A stretch of DNA of 64,000 nt from Deinococcus sp. QL22 (lineage in GTDB: Bacteria; Deinococcota; Deinococci; Deinococcales; Deinococcaceae), in contig NZ_CP097149.1 in the NCBI RefSeq assembly GCF_023370075.1, positions 124,001-188,000 of the forward strand, given 5' to 3'. Below are positions 20,984-30,279 of the stretch, one piece after another (within the stretch, counting starts at the first letter, position 1; every line of letters begins with the position of its first letter). A program made the position numbers and the translations under genes. The notes under the pieces were generated by a model. The model worked only from the letters and a program-made list of their open reading frames with translations, made no database searches and had not been told where the DNA came from.

Positions 20984-22327
20984 TCAGGGAGCCGGCTCCC
21001 GACCAGGACGTTCAGCGTCCTCACGTTCCTGGCGAGCGATAGCCTCCATCACGGCCCGAACCCGTGGATCTTCCCGCGGCTCATACTCCGACAGGTCGGG
21101 CAAGCCGCGGAGCTTGGCGGTAATCCCCCACGCCAGGTTCTCGAAGTCGCTTCCCTCCAGGTTCACGCCAAGTGCTGGGGCACGGTCTACCGCGTGGTAC
21201 AGGTGTCCGATCCACACGTCGTCACTTCCGGTGCGGCGCTCCGGCCAGCGGTCCTGCAGGCGCCAGAGTGTCGCCGCTGCCGTCGCCCAGTTCTCCGCAC
21301 ACCCGTCGTCCCGCAGCACAGACATCACCGCGTCGAAGACCCCTTTCCACCCGTACAAGTCCGCCAGGTGGGTCAGGCCGGCCTGCTCTTCATCCTGTTC
21401 GCCGTCTGAGAAGGCCGGATCCTGCACCAGGAAAATGGCGTCGCAGGTCCCCTCCATGAACGGGGCGAGGCCCAGGTCCTGTTCCTGCCAGTGCCAGGGC
21501 CGCGGCGTGTCCTGCTCCAGCAGCACGGTGGCCGACTCGTTCGGGTGGGCCAGGCTTTCCCACCGCTCGTACCACCCATTGGGTCCCTGGTCGTACAGCA
21601 AGGCGTGGTGCACGCCAGCAAAGCGCCACCCCAGCGCGGCTGCCTCTTCTGGTGTGCATTTCGGCCGCGCTTCGGGCCACAGGGCCGCCGGAAAATCCTG
21701 TGGCAGGTGGCGCTCACGAAGCCAGCTCCCGTCCAGACCCAGCGCACGCCTGGCCGCCGCTTTCAACCCCTGAATCCAGCTGTTCGAATGGTTCGGAACG
21801 TCCGCGAGAACCACCCCGGCCCACGACACGGCCGTCTGAATGGCTTCCATCAACGCCTGGGCCACAGGGGCAAGGTCGCTGTCCTCTGCGGCATCCGGCA
21901 GCCGTACAGCCAGAAAGGCGGCCTCTTCATCGGAGAGGGGCCCTTCGATCGCTCCGAGGACGGGCAGGAGCGCGTGGGAACCCTGGCCCGAAGTCAGAAG
22001 CTGCTCAAGCCTCAGGACTTCAGGACGAATCCCGCTCAGAGGTGGTGCTGGCCTGTACATCAGTTGCTCGTACAGGGATCCAGCTTCAGCGGTCCAGAGG
22101 CCACCCGCCTGACCCAGCAACTGGACGTCTACCGTGGCGTGGTAGAGGCAGCCTCGCCGCTCGATTGCCCGGTAAGCCTGGAAGTGTGGGGAGTGGCCGT
22201 CCCAGAACCACACATGCCAGTCCGGGGAAATGGAGCGCCTGAGGGCCTCACGGGCCTCGCTGACAGAAGCGTGACTCCCCAGGAAGGAAGGCAGAGGAAA
22301 AGAGAGGGTGGGGTCACCGCTTCGCAC
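20984..22327 (-). CDS. Hypothetical cytosolic protein
   Basis: This protein of about 447 residues is rich in Trp, Glu and Ala and has no signal peptide or membrane segment. I choose the GTG at 22327 because TATGCT lies 8 nt upstream, giving a leaderless start; the open frame extends further to 22411 without support. Segments such as SPDWHVWFWDGHSPHFQAYRA and LADLYGWKGVFDAVMSVLRDDG suggest a helical protein of the kind seen next to toxin or immunity genes, but no domain is recognised. The gene has no same-strand neighbour with which to form an operon except the S41-type gene upstream, which ends 87 nt before it. Confidence 0.65.
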   Translation of the reverse strand: MRSGDPTLSFPLPSFLGSHASVSEAREALRRSISPDWHVWFWDGHSPHFQAYRAIERRGCLYHATVDVQLLGQAGGLWTAEAGSLYEQLMYRPAPPLSGIRPEVLRLEQLLTSGQGSHALLPVLGAIEGPLSDEEAAFLAVRLPDAAEDSDLAPVAQALMEAIQTAVSWAGVVLADVPNHSNSWIQGLKAAARRALGLDGSWLRERHLPQDFPAALWPEARPKCTPEEAAALGWRFAGVHHALLYDQGPNGWYERWESLAHPNESATVLLEQDTPRPWHWQEQDLGLAPFMEGTCDAIFLVQDPAFSDGEQDEEQAGLTHLADLYGWKGVFDAVMSVLRDDGCAENWATAAATLWRLQDRWPERRTGSDDVWIGHLYHAVDRAPALGVNLEGSDFENLAWGITAKLRGLPDLSEYEPREDPRVRAVMEAIARQEREDAERPGREPAP

Positions 22328-22413
22328 GTTCTGGGAGCATAGACATTCCGGGAGAACGTTCCTATAGCCGTTCTGGCTTACGCCCACATCTCCGCCAGTT
22401 GCACCAGTCATTC

Positions 22414-23664
22414 CTAACGCACGGCCAGGTTCATCTGGGCAATGGAGGCCACCGCCCGCTCCATGACCCGGTCCTTCCCGGCCCGCCAGTCTCCCGGTGT
22501 GTTGACAACCACCTGATCCGGCTCGACCCGCTCCGGCAGCCAGGTGCGGCCGTCCAGGGTGATCCGCTTATCACTGACCTGCAGGGTCGAGCCCCCAGGC
22601 AGGGCCGTCCACGCCACCCCGGTATTCAGTAGACCCATGGTCGCCTCACCCATCACCTGCGCGCCGGAACGTTGCGCCCAGTAGGCCAACATCTCCCCAG
22701 CGGACGCCGTCTGAGCCGAGGTCAGCACTATGACCGGCTTGTTCCAGGTCTCCAGGCCGATGTCCCTGATGAAAACGGCTTGCTGGGATTTCCAGACCCT
22801 CCAGTCGAAGCTCACCGTCCCGAACCGGTCCACCGTTTTCAGGCTGACCTGCTCTCCTGCCAGCACTTGAGAAGCGATCAAGGCCTCGCTCATGAAGCCG
22901 CCGGGATTCCAGCGCAAGTCCACCACGAGCCCCTGAGCGCCCTGCGATCCTGCCAAGCTGACCAGGCTCACGAACGCCAGGCCGGTGCTGGTCCGCAAAG
23001 AGGGCAGGCTGATGACCGCGACCTTGCCGGCCCAACGCAGGCTAGGGAGTGTTACAGCGGGGCTCAGCTCACCTTGGAGCGTCACGGTCTTGATCTGTCC
23101 GGCGCTGCGGAGGCGAACTTCGAACGGCTCGCCGCGCTCCTCGTGCGCGAGGAGCTGAGTGTGGAGCTGATCATGGGTCTGCATACCCGACTGGCCAGCA
23201 AAGCCGAGAAGGGCGTCACCTGCCTGGATGCCCGCACGTTCGGCAGCGCTGTTGGAGCGCACGTGCGTTACGTGCAACTCCCCGGGCAGCAGCGGGAAGA
23301 GTCGCAGTCCGGTCAGGCGGCGATCTGCGGGCTCCTGAACAGCGGTCACAGCAACATTCCAATGGGCGCCCGAATGCCCGTCGCCCAGGTTCTTGATCAC
23401 GGCATCTACCACGGAGCGGCCTCGCTTCTCGGGGCAGACGACGGCTGTGGAACACGCCACGACCAGAGCCTGGCGCTGGCGATCCACGAGAGCACCAACT
23501 TCCAGCATGCGGGGGCCAGCGTAGGTGGTCTTGAGGATGTGTGCGGCAGCGTCGAACACGGCGTAGGCATCAATAGCGCGAGGTGCGGAGACACCGCCGG
23601 CGGTGCCCTGGCTGGCAGCCAGCAGCAGGAACGCGGCCAGGAGGTAAAGGGGACGAAGGCGCAT
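22414..23664 (-). CDS. Exported S41-family (CtpA-like) peptidase with PDZ domain
   Basis: This 416-residue exported protein has a signal peptide (LYLLAAFLLLAASQGTAGG), a helical N-terminal part with LGDGHSGAHW (about residue 100), and a PDZ domain (HVTHVRSNSAAERAGIQAGDALLGF, about 130-185). The S41 core follows, with LVVDLRWNPGGFMSEAL and the nucleophile region TSAQTASAGEMLAYWAQ (about 325). The Lys that normally follows in a GxxTxGKG motif is not there: the sequence reads GEATMGLLNTG. Either another residue acts as base or the enzyme is inactive. TAAGCT 8 nt before the ATG at 23664 indicates a leaderless start. Confidence 0.85.
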   Translation of the reverse strand: MRLRPLYLLAAFLLLAASQGTAGGVSAPRAIDAYAVFDAAAHILKTTYAGPRMLEVGALVDRQRQALVVACSTAVVCPEKRGRSVVDAVIKNLGDGHSGAHWNVAVTAVQEPADRRLTGLRLFPLLPGELHVTHVRSNSAAERAGIQAGDALLGFAGQSGMQTHDQLHTQLLAHEERGEPFEVRLRSAGQIKTVTLQGELSPAVTLPSLRWAGKVAVISLPSLRTSTGLAFVSLVSLAGSQGAQGLVVDLRWNPGGFMSEALIASQVLAGEQVSLKTVDRFGTVSFDWRVWKSQQAVFIRDIGLETWNKPVIVLTSAQTASAGEMLAYWAQRSGAQVMGEATMGLLNTGVAWTALPGGSTLQVSDKRITLDGRTWLPERVEPDQVVVNTPGDWRAGKDRVMERAVASIAQMNLAVR

Positions 23665-23948
23665 GTGTCCTGAGCTTATGCGTTCACAGGCCATGTGGTT
23701 GCGGCACATCATGCAGCTTCAGCCGCTGCTGGCCCTGTTCGGTCCGTCCCAGGCTGGGCAGTGCAGGATGGTCCCTGAACGAAAGATCGGCAGGCGAGTT
23801 CAGGTGTCCCCCGGTGAGGGAGCCAATCGACTCCGTTCAACCTGGCGTTCGGGCCTGAGATCCAACGCACCAGTGGACCGCGGAGCACCAGCCGAACTCC
23901 GTCGGCTTGAAGCAACGCTTCAGGCCCGGGTGTCCTATGCTCTCAGCG

Positions 23949-25142
23949 ATGCGCTTTCCCTCCGCTGGCCTCAGCGCCGTTCTGATGACCCTGACGCTGC
24001 TTTCCCCGGCCACAGCGGGTGGAGCAGGCGGACCGCGTCCCTTGCTGCCGGACTTCTCCGCCGTGACCCCCTGGCCGGTCGACTGTGATTCGGCCCCCTA
24101 CCTGACCGATGGCTGCCGTCTGCGGGTCGCTCTTCCCCCGGGCACCACCTTGCCCAGTCCCGGGCAGCTCCAGGTGGTGCCCGGCCACAACCGCCTCGCC
24201 ATTCTGTACCACCCCCCTATCGGCACCCGCGCTGTCACGCTGTGCTGTGGTCTGCAACTCCCGCTCTCCCCTCTTCCCGGAACTGAGGTCTGGGCCGTGA
24301 CTGTGAAGGTCAATGACCTCACCCGCGCCGTGATTTCTATGGGCGTGCTGACCGACAGCAGCGCCTCGCTGGCTCAGGAGACCACCTGGCGAGGTCCCCA
24401 GGCACCCGCACCTGTGGCCCGCACCCGACTGCTCGCCGGGAAGGTCGACCGGTTGGTCCTTGATTCAGGCAGCCTGATCGGTTCACGCGAGATCATCGTC
24501 TATACCCCGCCGAACTGGACCCAGGCTGAACGTCTTCCCGCCGTCTATCTGGGTGATGGACAGGCCGTGGTGGGGCTGGCACAGACCCTGGAGCCCGCAA
24601 TGCTGAGTGGCGCAGCGCCCCGGGTCGTCCTGGTCGGCATCGACAGTGCCAGGTCCCAAGCAGCGCTCACCGCCACGGGCGGGCCTCCAGTAGACCAGCG
24701 CGCTCAGGAATACCTCGAAGCGTGGGAGGGTGGTGAGCAGCGCTTCGCTGCGCACGAGCAATTCGTCTTAACCACTGTTCTGCCGCATGTGGAACGGGCG
24801 TATGGCCTCTCGGCCAGGCCACAGGATCGGGTGGTGAGCGGATTTTCCAACGGGGGCAGCTGGGCGATCAGCATGGCCGCGCGTCATCCGGACGTGTTCC
24901 GCGGCGTGCTGGCCATGAGCCCCAGCAACGCGGGGCTGCAGAACGCGCCGCATCCCGCAGCGCGCGTCTTCGTCGAGGGCGGTACCCTGGAGCCATCCTT
25001 TCTTGCGGCGGCGCGCACCTATGCGGTCATGACCCGGACCGCGGGGAATCCCACGCGCCTCGACGTGCGGGTGGGCGGTCACGACGCGTTGGTGTGGGCA
25101 GAAGTTTTCCCGGCGGGTGTCGCCTTCATCCTGGGGCGCTGA
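23949..25142 (+). CDS. Exported esterase of the enterochelin-esterase (Fes/YieL) type
   Basis: This 397-residue alpha/beta hydrolase has a signal peptide (LSAVLMTLTLLSPATAGG) and an N-terminal beta domain. The esterase domain starts at SREIIVYTPPNW (about residue 180), then LPAVYLGDGQ, RVVLVGIDSARS, the nucleophile elbow GFSNGG (about 300) and the C-terminal catalytic His in VGGHDALVWAEVFP. Relatives hydrolyse siderophore or other ester bonds outside the cytosol; the substrate is not readable here. TATGCT 7 nt before the ATG at 23949 gives a leaderless start, so I reject the longer frame from 23907. Confidence 0.82.
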   Translation: MRFPSAGLSAVLMTLTLLSPATAGGAGGPRPLLPDFSAVTPWPVDCDSAPYLTDGCRLRVALPPGTTLPSPGQLQVVPGHNRLAILYHPPIGTRAVTLCCGLQLPLSPLPGTEVWAVTVKVNDLTRAVISMGVLTDSSASLAQETTWRGPQAPAPVARTRLLAGKVDRLVLDSGSLIGSREIIVYTPPNWTQAERLPAVYLGDGQAVVGLAQTLEPAMLSGAAPRVVLVGIDSARSQAALTATGGPPVDQRAQEYLEAWEGGEQRFAAHEQFVLTTVLPHVERAYGLSARPQDRVVSGFSNGGSWAISMAARHPDVFRGVLAMSPSNAGLQNAPHPAARVFVEGGTLEPSFLAAARTYAVMTRTAGNPTRLDVRVGGHDALVWAEVFPAGVAFILGR

Positions 25143-25238
25143 GCGGTCTGAGACTTGACAGGGTGTCCTGATATCCTGGTTCTTTCGGAATTCCCGTCCC
25201 TCTTGCCTTCTTCGTGACCCACCTCTTCCGAGGAGTTC

Positions 25239-25742
25239 ATGACACTGATCAGCCGAGATCCCCGAACACTTGCCGAAGTTCACCACGAGATCCGTACCGT
25301 GTTCCAGCAAGCGGGTCTACCTCGTGACACCAACGCAGAACGGCTGATCCGTCAGGGCCTTGATACCGCGTATGAAGTGACCCTGGAGCGCGCTGATGAG
25401 CACAGCTTCGCCCTGGGTGAAAGCAAATTCGGTGGTCATCCACACGTGCTCCCTGAATGGCCCTGGCCAACGGATCCTCAGGGTATGCCCCTGCGGTTCC
25501 TCTACCAGATCCAGCTGGCCTGCCTGGAACCAGAACGCACCAGCGAGTGCCTGCCCACAGAGGGACTGCTCTCGGTGTTCTGGGATTTCTTCTCCAGGTC
25601 CATGGAGCTGACCTATCACCGGACTTGGTCACCAACGAGAGGCCCAAGTCTGCAGCGCCGTGATGATGCGCAAAGCCAGTTGGCGTCATGGATCATCGCA
25701 ACCACCAGACCAGGTGCTCTTCGCCTGGGAGTTGCCCCTTGA
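25239..25742 (+). CDS. DUF1963 (YwqG-like) protein, probably C-terminally truncated
   Basis: The first 125 residues match the DUF1963/YwqG pattern: SKFGGHPHVLPEWPWPTDPQ, then MPLRFLYQIQLACLE and LPTEGLLSVFWDFF. Family members are usually longer (200-280 residues) and continue with a second beta-sandwich half. Here the sequence after residue 125 no longer fits, which suggests a frameshift or deletion near 25620-25660. GAGGAG precedes the ATG. The role of the family is unknown. It may be a decaying gene. Confidence 0.6.
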   Translation: MTLISRDPRTLAEVHHEIRTVFQQAGLPRDTNAERLIRQGLDTAYEVTLERADEHSFALGESKFGGHPHVLPEWPWPTDPQGMPLRFLYQIQLACLEPERTSECLPTEGLLSVFWDFFSRSMELTYHRTWSPTRGPSLQRRDDAQSQLASWIIATTRPGALRLGVAP

Positions 25743-26255
25743 CCTTCAGGGCACCGCGTTCCAGACCGCACGGTTCAATGCTCGGTGATGACCGCAATGA
25801 TCCCCCCGCACCGGGCAGCAGGGAGGCTGGCCGGGCTGCCCCATGATCCAGGCCCACGCACCCAACGCAGCCCGTGGGGCAGCAGCAGTGAGCGAACAGG
25901 CAGGTGCCTCCAGGCGGCAAGGTCGCCTGTTCCTGAAGACTCCCTCCAAGCCCCAAGAGCATGGCGGCGAAGATACGGTTGAGCGCAGTTGCCTGTTCCC
26001 AGGGCGCCTCTAACGCCTAGGCTGGCCTGTCCTCTGACGGTTCTGCTCGACCTCGAAGTCACCCATCTGGGTTCCCCAGCTGGAGCGCAAGAATGACCCA
26101 GATGAGTTGGGTCGGGGGGAGTTCCGCGACGTCCACGGGTGAGTCAAGAGCGAGATCTCCGCTCCCGACAGCTGTCCTGACGCTCCCGCGTTCGACATCA
26201 TGCGGCACGCTCAGGCGGTGAGAGCCGCCGCTCCCGCTCCCCTGAGAGGCACCCA
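25743..26255. other. Degenerate stretch, no supported gene
   Basis: I find no frame with start, ribosome site and consistent codon use. A short coding-like string follows the truncated DUF1963 gene (frame with SSQPPDQVLFAWELPLDLQG near 25690-25760) and may be the displaced remainder of it. The rest looks like unconstrained sequence. Confidence 0.4.
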
Positions 26256-26450
26256 ATGAACAAGGTTCTGATGATCGGCGCTGTGGTGCTGATTGCGCTG
26301 GGAAGCCTGGCCAGCAGCGCCGCTTTAACCCCCCTTCACTCAAGGCGTCGCTCGCAGCTCGCTCAACCTCAGCTACAAGATCAAGGCGTCACCCGCACCC
26401 AACGGCAAGGCAACGTGGGGGAGCCATCTGGCTCTCCCACGTTGCCTTGC
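26256..26450 (+). pseudogene. Small exported protein broken at a C6 tract
   Basis: AGAGG precedes the ATG. The first 25 residues form a good signal peptide (MIGAVVLIALGSLASSAAL). At the run CCCCCC (about 26328) the frame turns into arginine-rich sequence. One base fewer would instead read on into FTQGVARSSLNLSYKIKA and NGKATW, which looks like a secreted beta-rich domain. I infer a one-base expansion of the tract. The gene runs into a long hairpin at 26404. Confidence 0.5.
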
Positions 26451-26451
26451 C
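26404..26451. terminator. Long near-perfect hairpin
   Basis: Arms of 22 bp, GGCAAGGCAACGTGGGGGAG... against its reverse complement, pair with a single mismatch around a 4-nt loop. It lies between a plus-strand remnant and the minus-strand hydrolase gene that ends at 26465. No T-run follows on either strand, so it may be a bidirectional terminator or a mobile palindromic element. Confidence 0.65.
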
Positions 26452-26464
26452 TCCAGCGAACCCT

Positions 26465-28318
26465 TTACGGCTTCTCCCCCACCAGGAGGCTGCTGAGCTC
26501 GCGGAAGGCCTGATCCCCAGCTTTGCGCCCCTCCTCGACCCCCAGTTCCGGCGTGCGGTAGGAGTACCCCACCCAGCCGTCCATCCCCAGCTCCACCACG
26601 CGCCTGGCCTGCGCCAGATTCTCCGCCGCGGTGTTCAGGTAGAGCGCCGTCCCCGCGGCCACCTGACCCCTCCCTTTCACTGAAGCGGCAAAGCGGTTCC
26701 AGGTGTCAAAATCACGGGCCTGATCAGCACGCGCCTCGCGCTTGTAATTCATCATCACGACCAGGTCGACCTGACCGCTGGCCAGCCACGACGGCCAGTC
26801 CTGCAGCACCTCCGAATAGGTACGCGTCCGGGTAAATGCGTCGCGGCTCCCGGGACCCGCACCGTAGGTGATCGCCGCCACACTCATGACCGCGCCGGCA
26901 CGCGCGCCCCGCACCGCCTGAGCCACTTCCGAGACCAGAGCGTTCACACGCTCCCGGCGCCAGGTGATCCAGCGGGCGTCCGCAGGCGCCGGCATCTCGG
27001 CGGTCCCGGTCTCCGCCTGGTAGGCCGCGACCGCGCCAGCGTTGTAGCCCCAGTCCTGTACCGCGCCCGAGGGATCAGGGTAACGCACCCGGTCCAGCTG
27101 CACTCCGTCCACGCCGTAGGCCGCGGTCAGGCTGCGGACGCCCTCGACCACGTAAGCACGCGCCTCAGGGTTGCCCAGATCAAGCTGCTGGTCATTGCCG
27201 GCCCACACCGCCCCGGCAGCGTTGCGCGTCAACCAGTCCTGCTCGGTGCCTTCACCATGAGCGTTCACGACGTGCTGCGGATGGGTCACCGGATAGCGAA
27301 CCGCGCGGTTGGCCACGGCGGTGGGAATCACCCAGGCATGCACCCGGATCCCCTGGGCGCCCGCTTTGGCCAGCACATCCGCCAGCGGATCAAAGCCGGC
27401 CGGCACCGCCGGATCTTCGGTGCGGGGGAACAGGCTGTTGTCGCAGTAACAGTCTCCCCGCTTGACGGCCTGCACGAACAGCGTGTTGATGTTCATCGCC
27501 CGGGCGTCCTGAATCAGGCGGTCGACTTCTCCAGGCGTCTTGAAGCCGGGGCCAAAGGCGTCCACCCACAGGCCCCGCAGGGCAGGATCCGACTGAAGCG
27601 GCCCCACAACGGGTGGAGGCTCAGGCCTGGGTTCAGGCTTGGGAAGAGAAGCCGGCTGGGGCTCTTCCTGGATGGCCGCAGGCTGAGCCGGCTTGAGCGC
27701 AACAGCAGGTGCCGCTTCGGCCGGCTTCAAAGTCTTGGGTTCCACGGCCGGCTTGGCCTCCAGGGGCCTGACCGGCGCAGACTTGATCTCCAGCTGCGGG
27801 CGGGGCACCGGCTTACTGACGGGCCTGGGTTCAGGCGCCTGGGGCGGCGCTGGACGAGGCTGGGGCGGGACAGGCGCAGGCGTCACGCGAATCTCAGGTT
27901 CAGGCGCCTGCTGCACGTCAGGCTTCCCTTCAAGACGGGGCTCGACTGGAGGCGCAGCCGCCGCCTGCGCACGCGGAGGGGGAGGCGTAGGTTCAGGCTG
28001 GGTGGGCTGCTGGGCCGGGCTAGCCTCAGGTGTCAGGACAGGTTGATTCTGGGATTCCCTGGCCGCCTCGGCAAGCGGAGCTGCAGGCTGAGCCCGCTCA
28101 GACACCTGAACCCGGGTGGGCTGTTCCTCTGGTGGCGTCTCGAGCGTCTGCTCGGCCCTCTGAACGGGTTCCCGGGGGGCGTCCACCTTCAGCGCAGCGT
28201 CGACAGGGCTTTCGGTCATGGATTGTGGATCGACGGCCTGGCGGTCGGGAGACCTTGGACACGCCACCAGGGTCAGAGACAGCGTGATCGCGAGCAGAGC
28301 AACAGAAGGGCGGCGCAT
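26465..28318 (-). CDS. Lipoprotein with GH10-like (GHL10/DUF187) glycoside hydrolase domain
   Basis: The product of about 617 residues begins with a lipoprotein signal (LAITLSLTLVAC, Cys at about 20). A low-complexity linker of about 230 residues rich in Pro, Ala, Glu and Gln follows (many PEP and APxP motifs), which may span the envelope. The catalytic domain starts at LRGLWVDAFGPGFKTPGEVD and continues with FVQAVKRGDCYCDNSLFP, VHAWVIPTAVANRAV, GVDGVQLDRVRYPDPSG, VDLVVMMNYKREAR and WVGYSYRTPE. This is the pattern of family-10-like hydrolases thought to act on peptidoglycan or other envelope glycans. ATGs at 28330 and 28318 are both possible. I chose the latter because the basic MRRPS leads straight into the hydrophobic core. 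Confidence 0.82.
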   Translation of the reverse strand: MRRPSVALLAITLSLTLVACPRSPDRQAVDPQSMTESPVDAALKVDAPREPVQRAEQTLETPPEEQPTRVQVSERAQPAAPLAEAARESQNQPVLTPEASPAQQPTQPEPTPPPPRAQAAAAPPVEPRLEGKPDVQQAPEPEIRVTPAPVPPQPRPAPPQAPEPRPVSKPVPRPQLEIKSAPVRPLEAKPAVEPKTLKPAEAAPAVALKPAQPAAIQEEPQPASLPKPEPRPEPPPVVGPLQSDPALRGLWVDAFGPGFKTPGEVDRLIQDARAMNINTLFVQAVKRGDCYCDNSLFPRTEDPAVPAGFDPLADVLAKAGAQGIRVHAWVIPTAVANRAVRYPVTHPQHVVNAHGEGTEQDWLTRNAAGAVWAGNDQQLDLGNPEARAYVVEGVRSLTAAYGVDGVQLDRVRYPDPSGAVQDWGYNAGAVAAYQAETGTAEMPAPADARWITWRRERVNALVSEVAQAVRGARAGAVMSVAAITYGAGPGSRDAFTRTRTYSEVLQDWPSWLASGQVDLVVMMNYKREARADQARDFDTWNRFAASVKGRGQVAAGTALYLNTAAENLAQARRVVELGMDGWVGYSYRTPELGVEEGRKAGDQAFRELSSLLVGEKP

Positions 28319-28434
28319 AGGCTCTGGCATCCTGTCACAAGCGGCGCCGCCTGTGCCTGCCCGGGGCCCACCGCTTCGCCGCACGTCATAGCCCGTTCTG
28401 GTCATTCCTTCCCGCCTGTCCCAGCCCAGAGACA

Positions 28435-28758
28435 TCACCTGCAGAAGGAGGACTGGCCTGTCTCCGTGGTCGGCACGTTGACCTGCCACTCGTGAACGGG
28501 AGACGGTGCCTGCACGCCACAACGCGGGACCGGACGCGTCTGGACGCTCAGGGGCAGCTCGCTTCCGGTGGGAGTCATGACTGAGCCCTCAAGAATGAGC
28601 CACCTGTTGGAAAGGCCGTGCATCTGGCACAGACCCAGCAGCGCCCAGGCCACCCGCTTCACCCCCGTGCTGCCTGCGCTCACCTTGCCTGTGGCAACGC
28701 TGCCCGCGACGACGCCACCCGGAAGACCCTCCCCAGCCGCCACGGTCAATGAACCCAT
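28435..28758 (-). CDS. Hypothetical small protein upstream of the GH10-like gene
   Basis: This minus-strand frame of up to 107 codons has strongly coding codon use in its second half (SNRWLILEGSVMTPTGSELP, then SPVHEWQVNVPTTETGQ) and ends in a Cys-containing SSFCR. The true start is unclear; the first 35 codons are glycine/valine-rich and may be untranslated. It points the same way as the hydrolase gene 117 nt downstream. No family is recognised. Confidence 0.4.
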   Translation of the reverse strand: MGSLTVAAGEGLPGGVVAGSVATGKVSAGSTGVKRVAWALLGLCQMHGLSNRWLILEGSVMTPTGSELPLSVQTRPVPRCGVQAPSPVHEWQVNVPTTETGQSSFCR

Positions 28759-29596
28759 GAGCAGCAGCCACCGAACCTCCAGTGAGACGAATCCTCTTCA
28801 CCCTGATGCCTGTCCGCCGGTACGCCGCCGGGCCACCCCAAGTCACGGGCGCCTGCCAAGTTGGAAGAGTCCGTGTTGATGGAGCAGGCGGCTGAAAGCC
28901 ATCCCTCAAGAGGGTCTGTTCCTGAAGCGCTGTCCCGAGCCCACAGGACGCCCACTCGCTGCACTCGTGTTGGCGCTCCCGGTCTCCACCGTGCAACTGG
29001 CTCTCCACACCGATGACCGCACGAGCAGCAGGCAGCAGTGCAGCGCGTCCGGCTTGAGCTTCTGCGCACCACGCACCCCTGCTGCAACAATCAGGTCATC
29101 CACATGCTCACGCGTTGGCCCGAGAAGGTGCTGATACAGCAAGATTGGCCCGCTCAAGCGTCGCGCTCTTGCTTGCTCTTCAGGAACCGTGCGTGCCGGC
29201 TCAGACCCCCCCTGTGTCAACTCTGCCTTCATCGCGCGTGCCTGGCCACGATGTCAGGTTCAATCTTTGGCACGCTGCCCGAGAGCCTTCAGGCCAGCCC
29301 GCTATGGCCGCAGCGTTCTCAAGGAAGACCCAGCGGAAAGCGTCCAGGCGAACTTCAGAGCGTTGCCCAGCAGCCGCTTGACCACCCTCTGCAAAGCCCG
29401 GTGGTCGCCCAGCACCTCCAGCCGGTCATCGACGCCGGAGCTGCACCGCGCTCTCGGCGCCCCCACGCCTGTGAGCTGTGCCAGGAGCGTCAGACAACGA
29501 AGAAGGCGACCCCTTGGGCCGCCTTGATGTCTCTCACCTGGCGTCGGATTCACACCCCGTCAAGGCGGTGCAGCGGGCCGGGCTGTGGTTGCCCCC
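28759..29596. other. Decayed region with a histidine-kinase fragment
   Basis: No intact gene is supported. On the minus strand, about 29302-29440 encodes DDRLEVLGDHRALQRVV followed by KRLLGNALKF, which is the N-box region of a histidine-kinase ATPase domain. It is followed at once by unrelated residues and a stop. A second minus frame (28906-29232) contains DDLIVAAGVRGAQKLKPDAL, of unknown origin. The region reads as leftovers of former regulatory genes. Confidence 0.45.
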
Positions 29597-30081
29597 TCAC
29601 CCTCTCTGACAGCTGGCGCCGCCGCTGCCGCGCTCTACCCTGACCTCTCCGTTGGCATCAATGACCAACGCAAAGCGGCCCCGGTCCAGGATTTTGGTGC
29701 CGTCACTTCCCGTGAGATGGCCCGTGCCGAGGTCGGTCACGTTCACGGCGCCTGAGCCCCCGTTCTGTTGATGACGATGCGGGCGCGCAGCCGGTCGGTG
29801 AACACCGTGCCTGCTTCGCCCAGGTACGTGCCGGTAAAGAGGAGTCTCTCGTGAACGTGGGTTCCCCCGCTGGCGTCCGTGACGATCCACCGCTCTCCGG
29901 TGACGGTGGTGGTTCCGGTGATGAGTTCTCCGGTGCAGGGGCTCCCTAAGTTGAATGGCTGCGTCCTGGAAATGGTGGTGCGGGCAGTCACCCCCTGAGT
30001 CTCCAGGGTCGGCCGAGGGGGCTGAGCCGCAAGCTCGGGGCGTCCACGGGCGGTGAGGGCGGCAGTGATGCTTCCCTTTAT
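29597..30081 (-). pseudogene. Decayed paralog of the lipoprotein at 30280-30825
   Basis: The reading order matches the neighbour gene: ribosome site CAGAGGAGG, then TAALTARGRPELAAQPPR against SALTACGSTQLADQPVL in the intact copy, then a beta-rich domain (GERWIVTDASGGTHVHERLL, LFTGTYLGEAGTVFTDR). Three lesions are visible. The start codon position reads ATA (30081), the lipobox Cys codon is CGT (Arg), and a G5 tract near 29750 is one base short, so the end (AVNVTDLGTGHLTGSDGTK) is in another frame. I call it a dead copy. Confidence 0.7.
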
Positions 30082-30114
30082 ACAGACCTCCTCTGATGGC
30101 TCCCTCCCGGCGCC

Positions 30115-30216
30115 TCAGCGCCGCCGATAGCGGTCAGCGTTGGTCTCGAGGTTGTTGCGTCCAACCCTCACGGTCCCGTGGGCGTTCATGACGAAGTTGC
30201 TCGCTGACCCGAATTC
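30115..30216 (-). pseudogene. C-terminal fragment of a third related protein
   Basis: On the minus strand this frame reads SASNFVMNAHGTVRVGRNN and stops. It parallels the end of the neighbouring decayed copy (RFALVIDANGEVRVERGS). No N-terminal part precedes it in frame. It may be a remnant of a third copy between the intact lipoprotein gene and the pseudogene. Confidence 0.4.
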
Positions 30217-30279
30217 GTGCCGCGCTACAGCGTGCGTGCAGCACCGATGACGGCCAGGGCGGCCGCGAGCCCGCCGATG

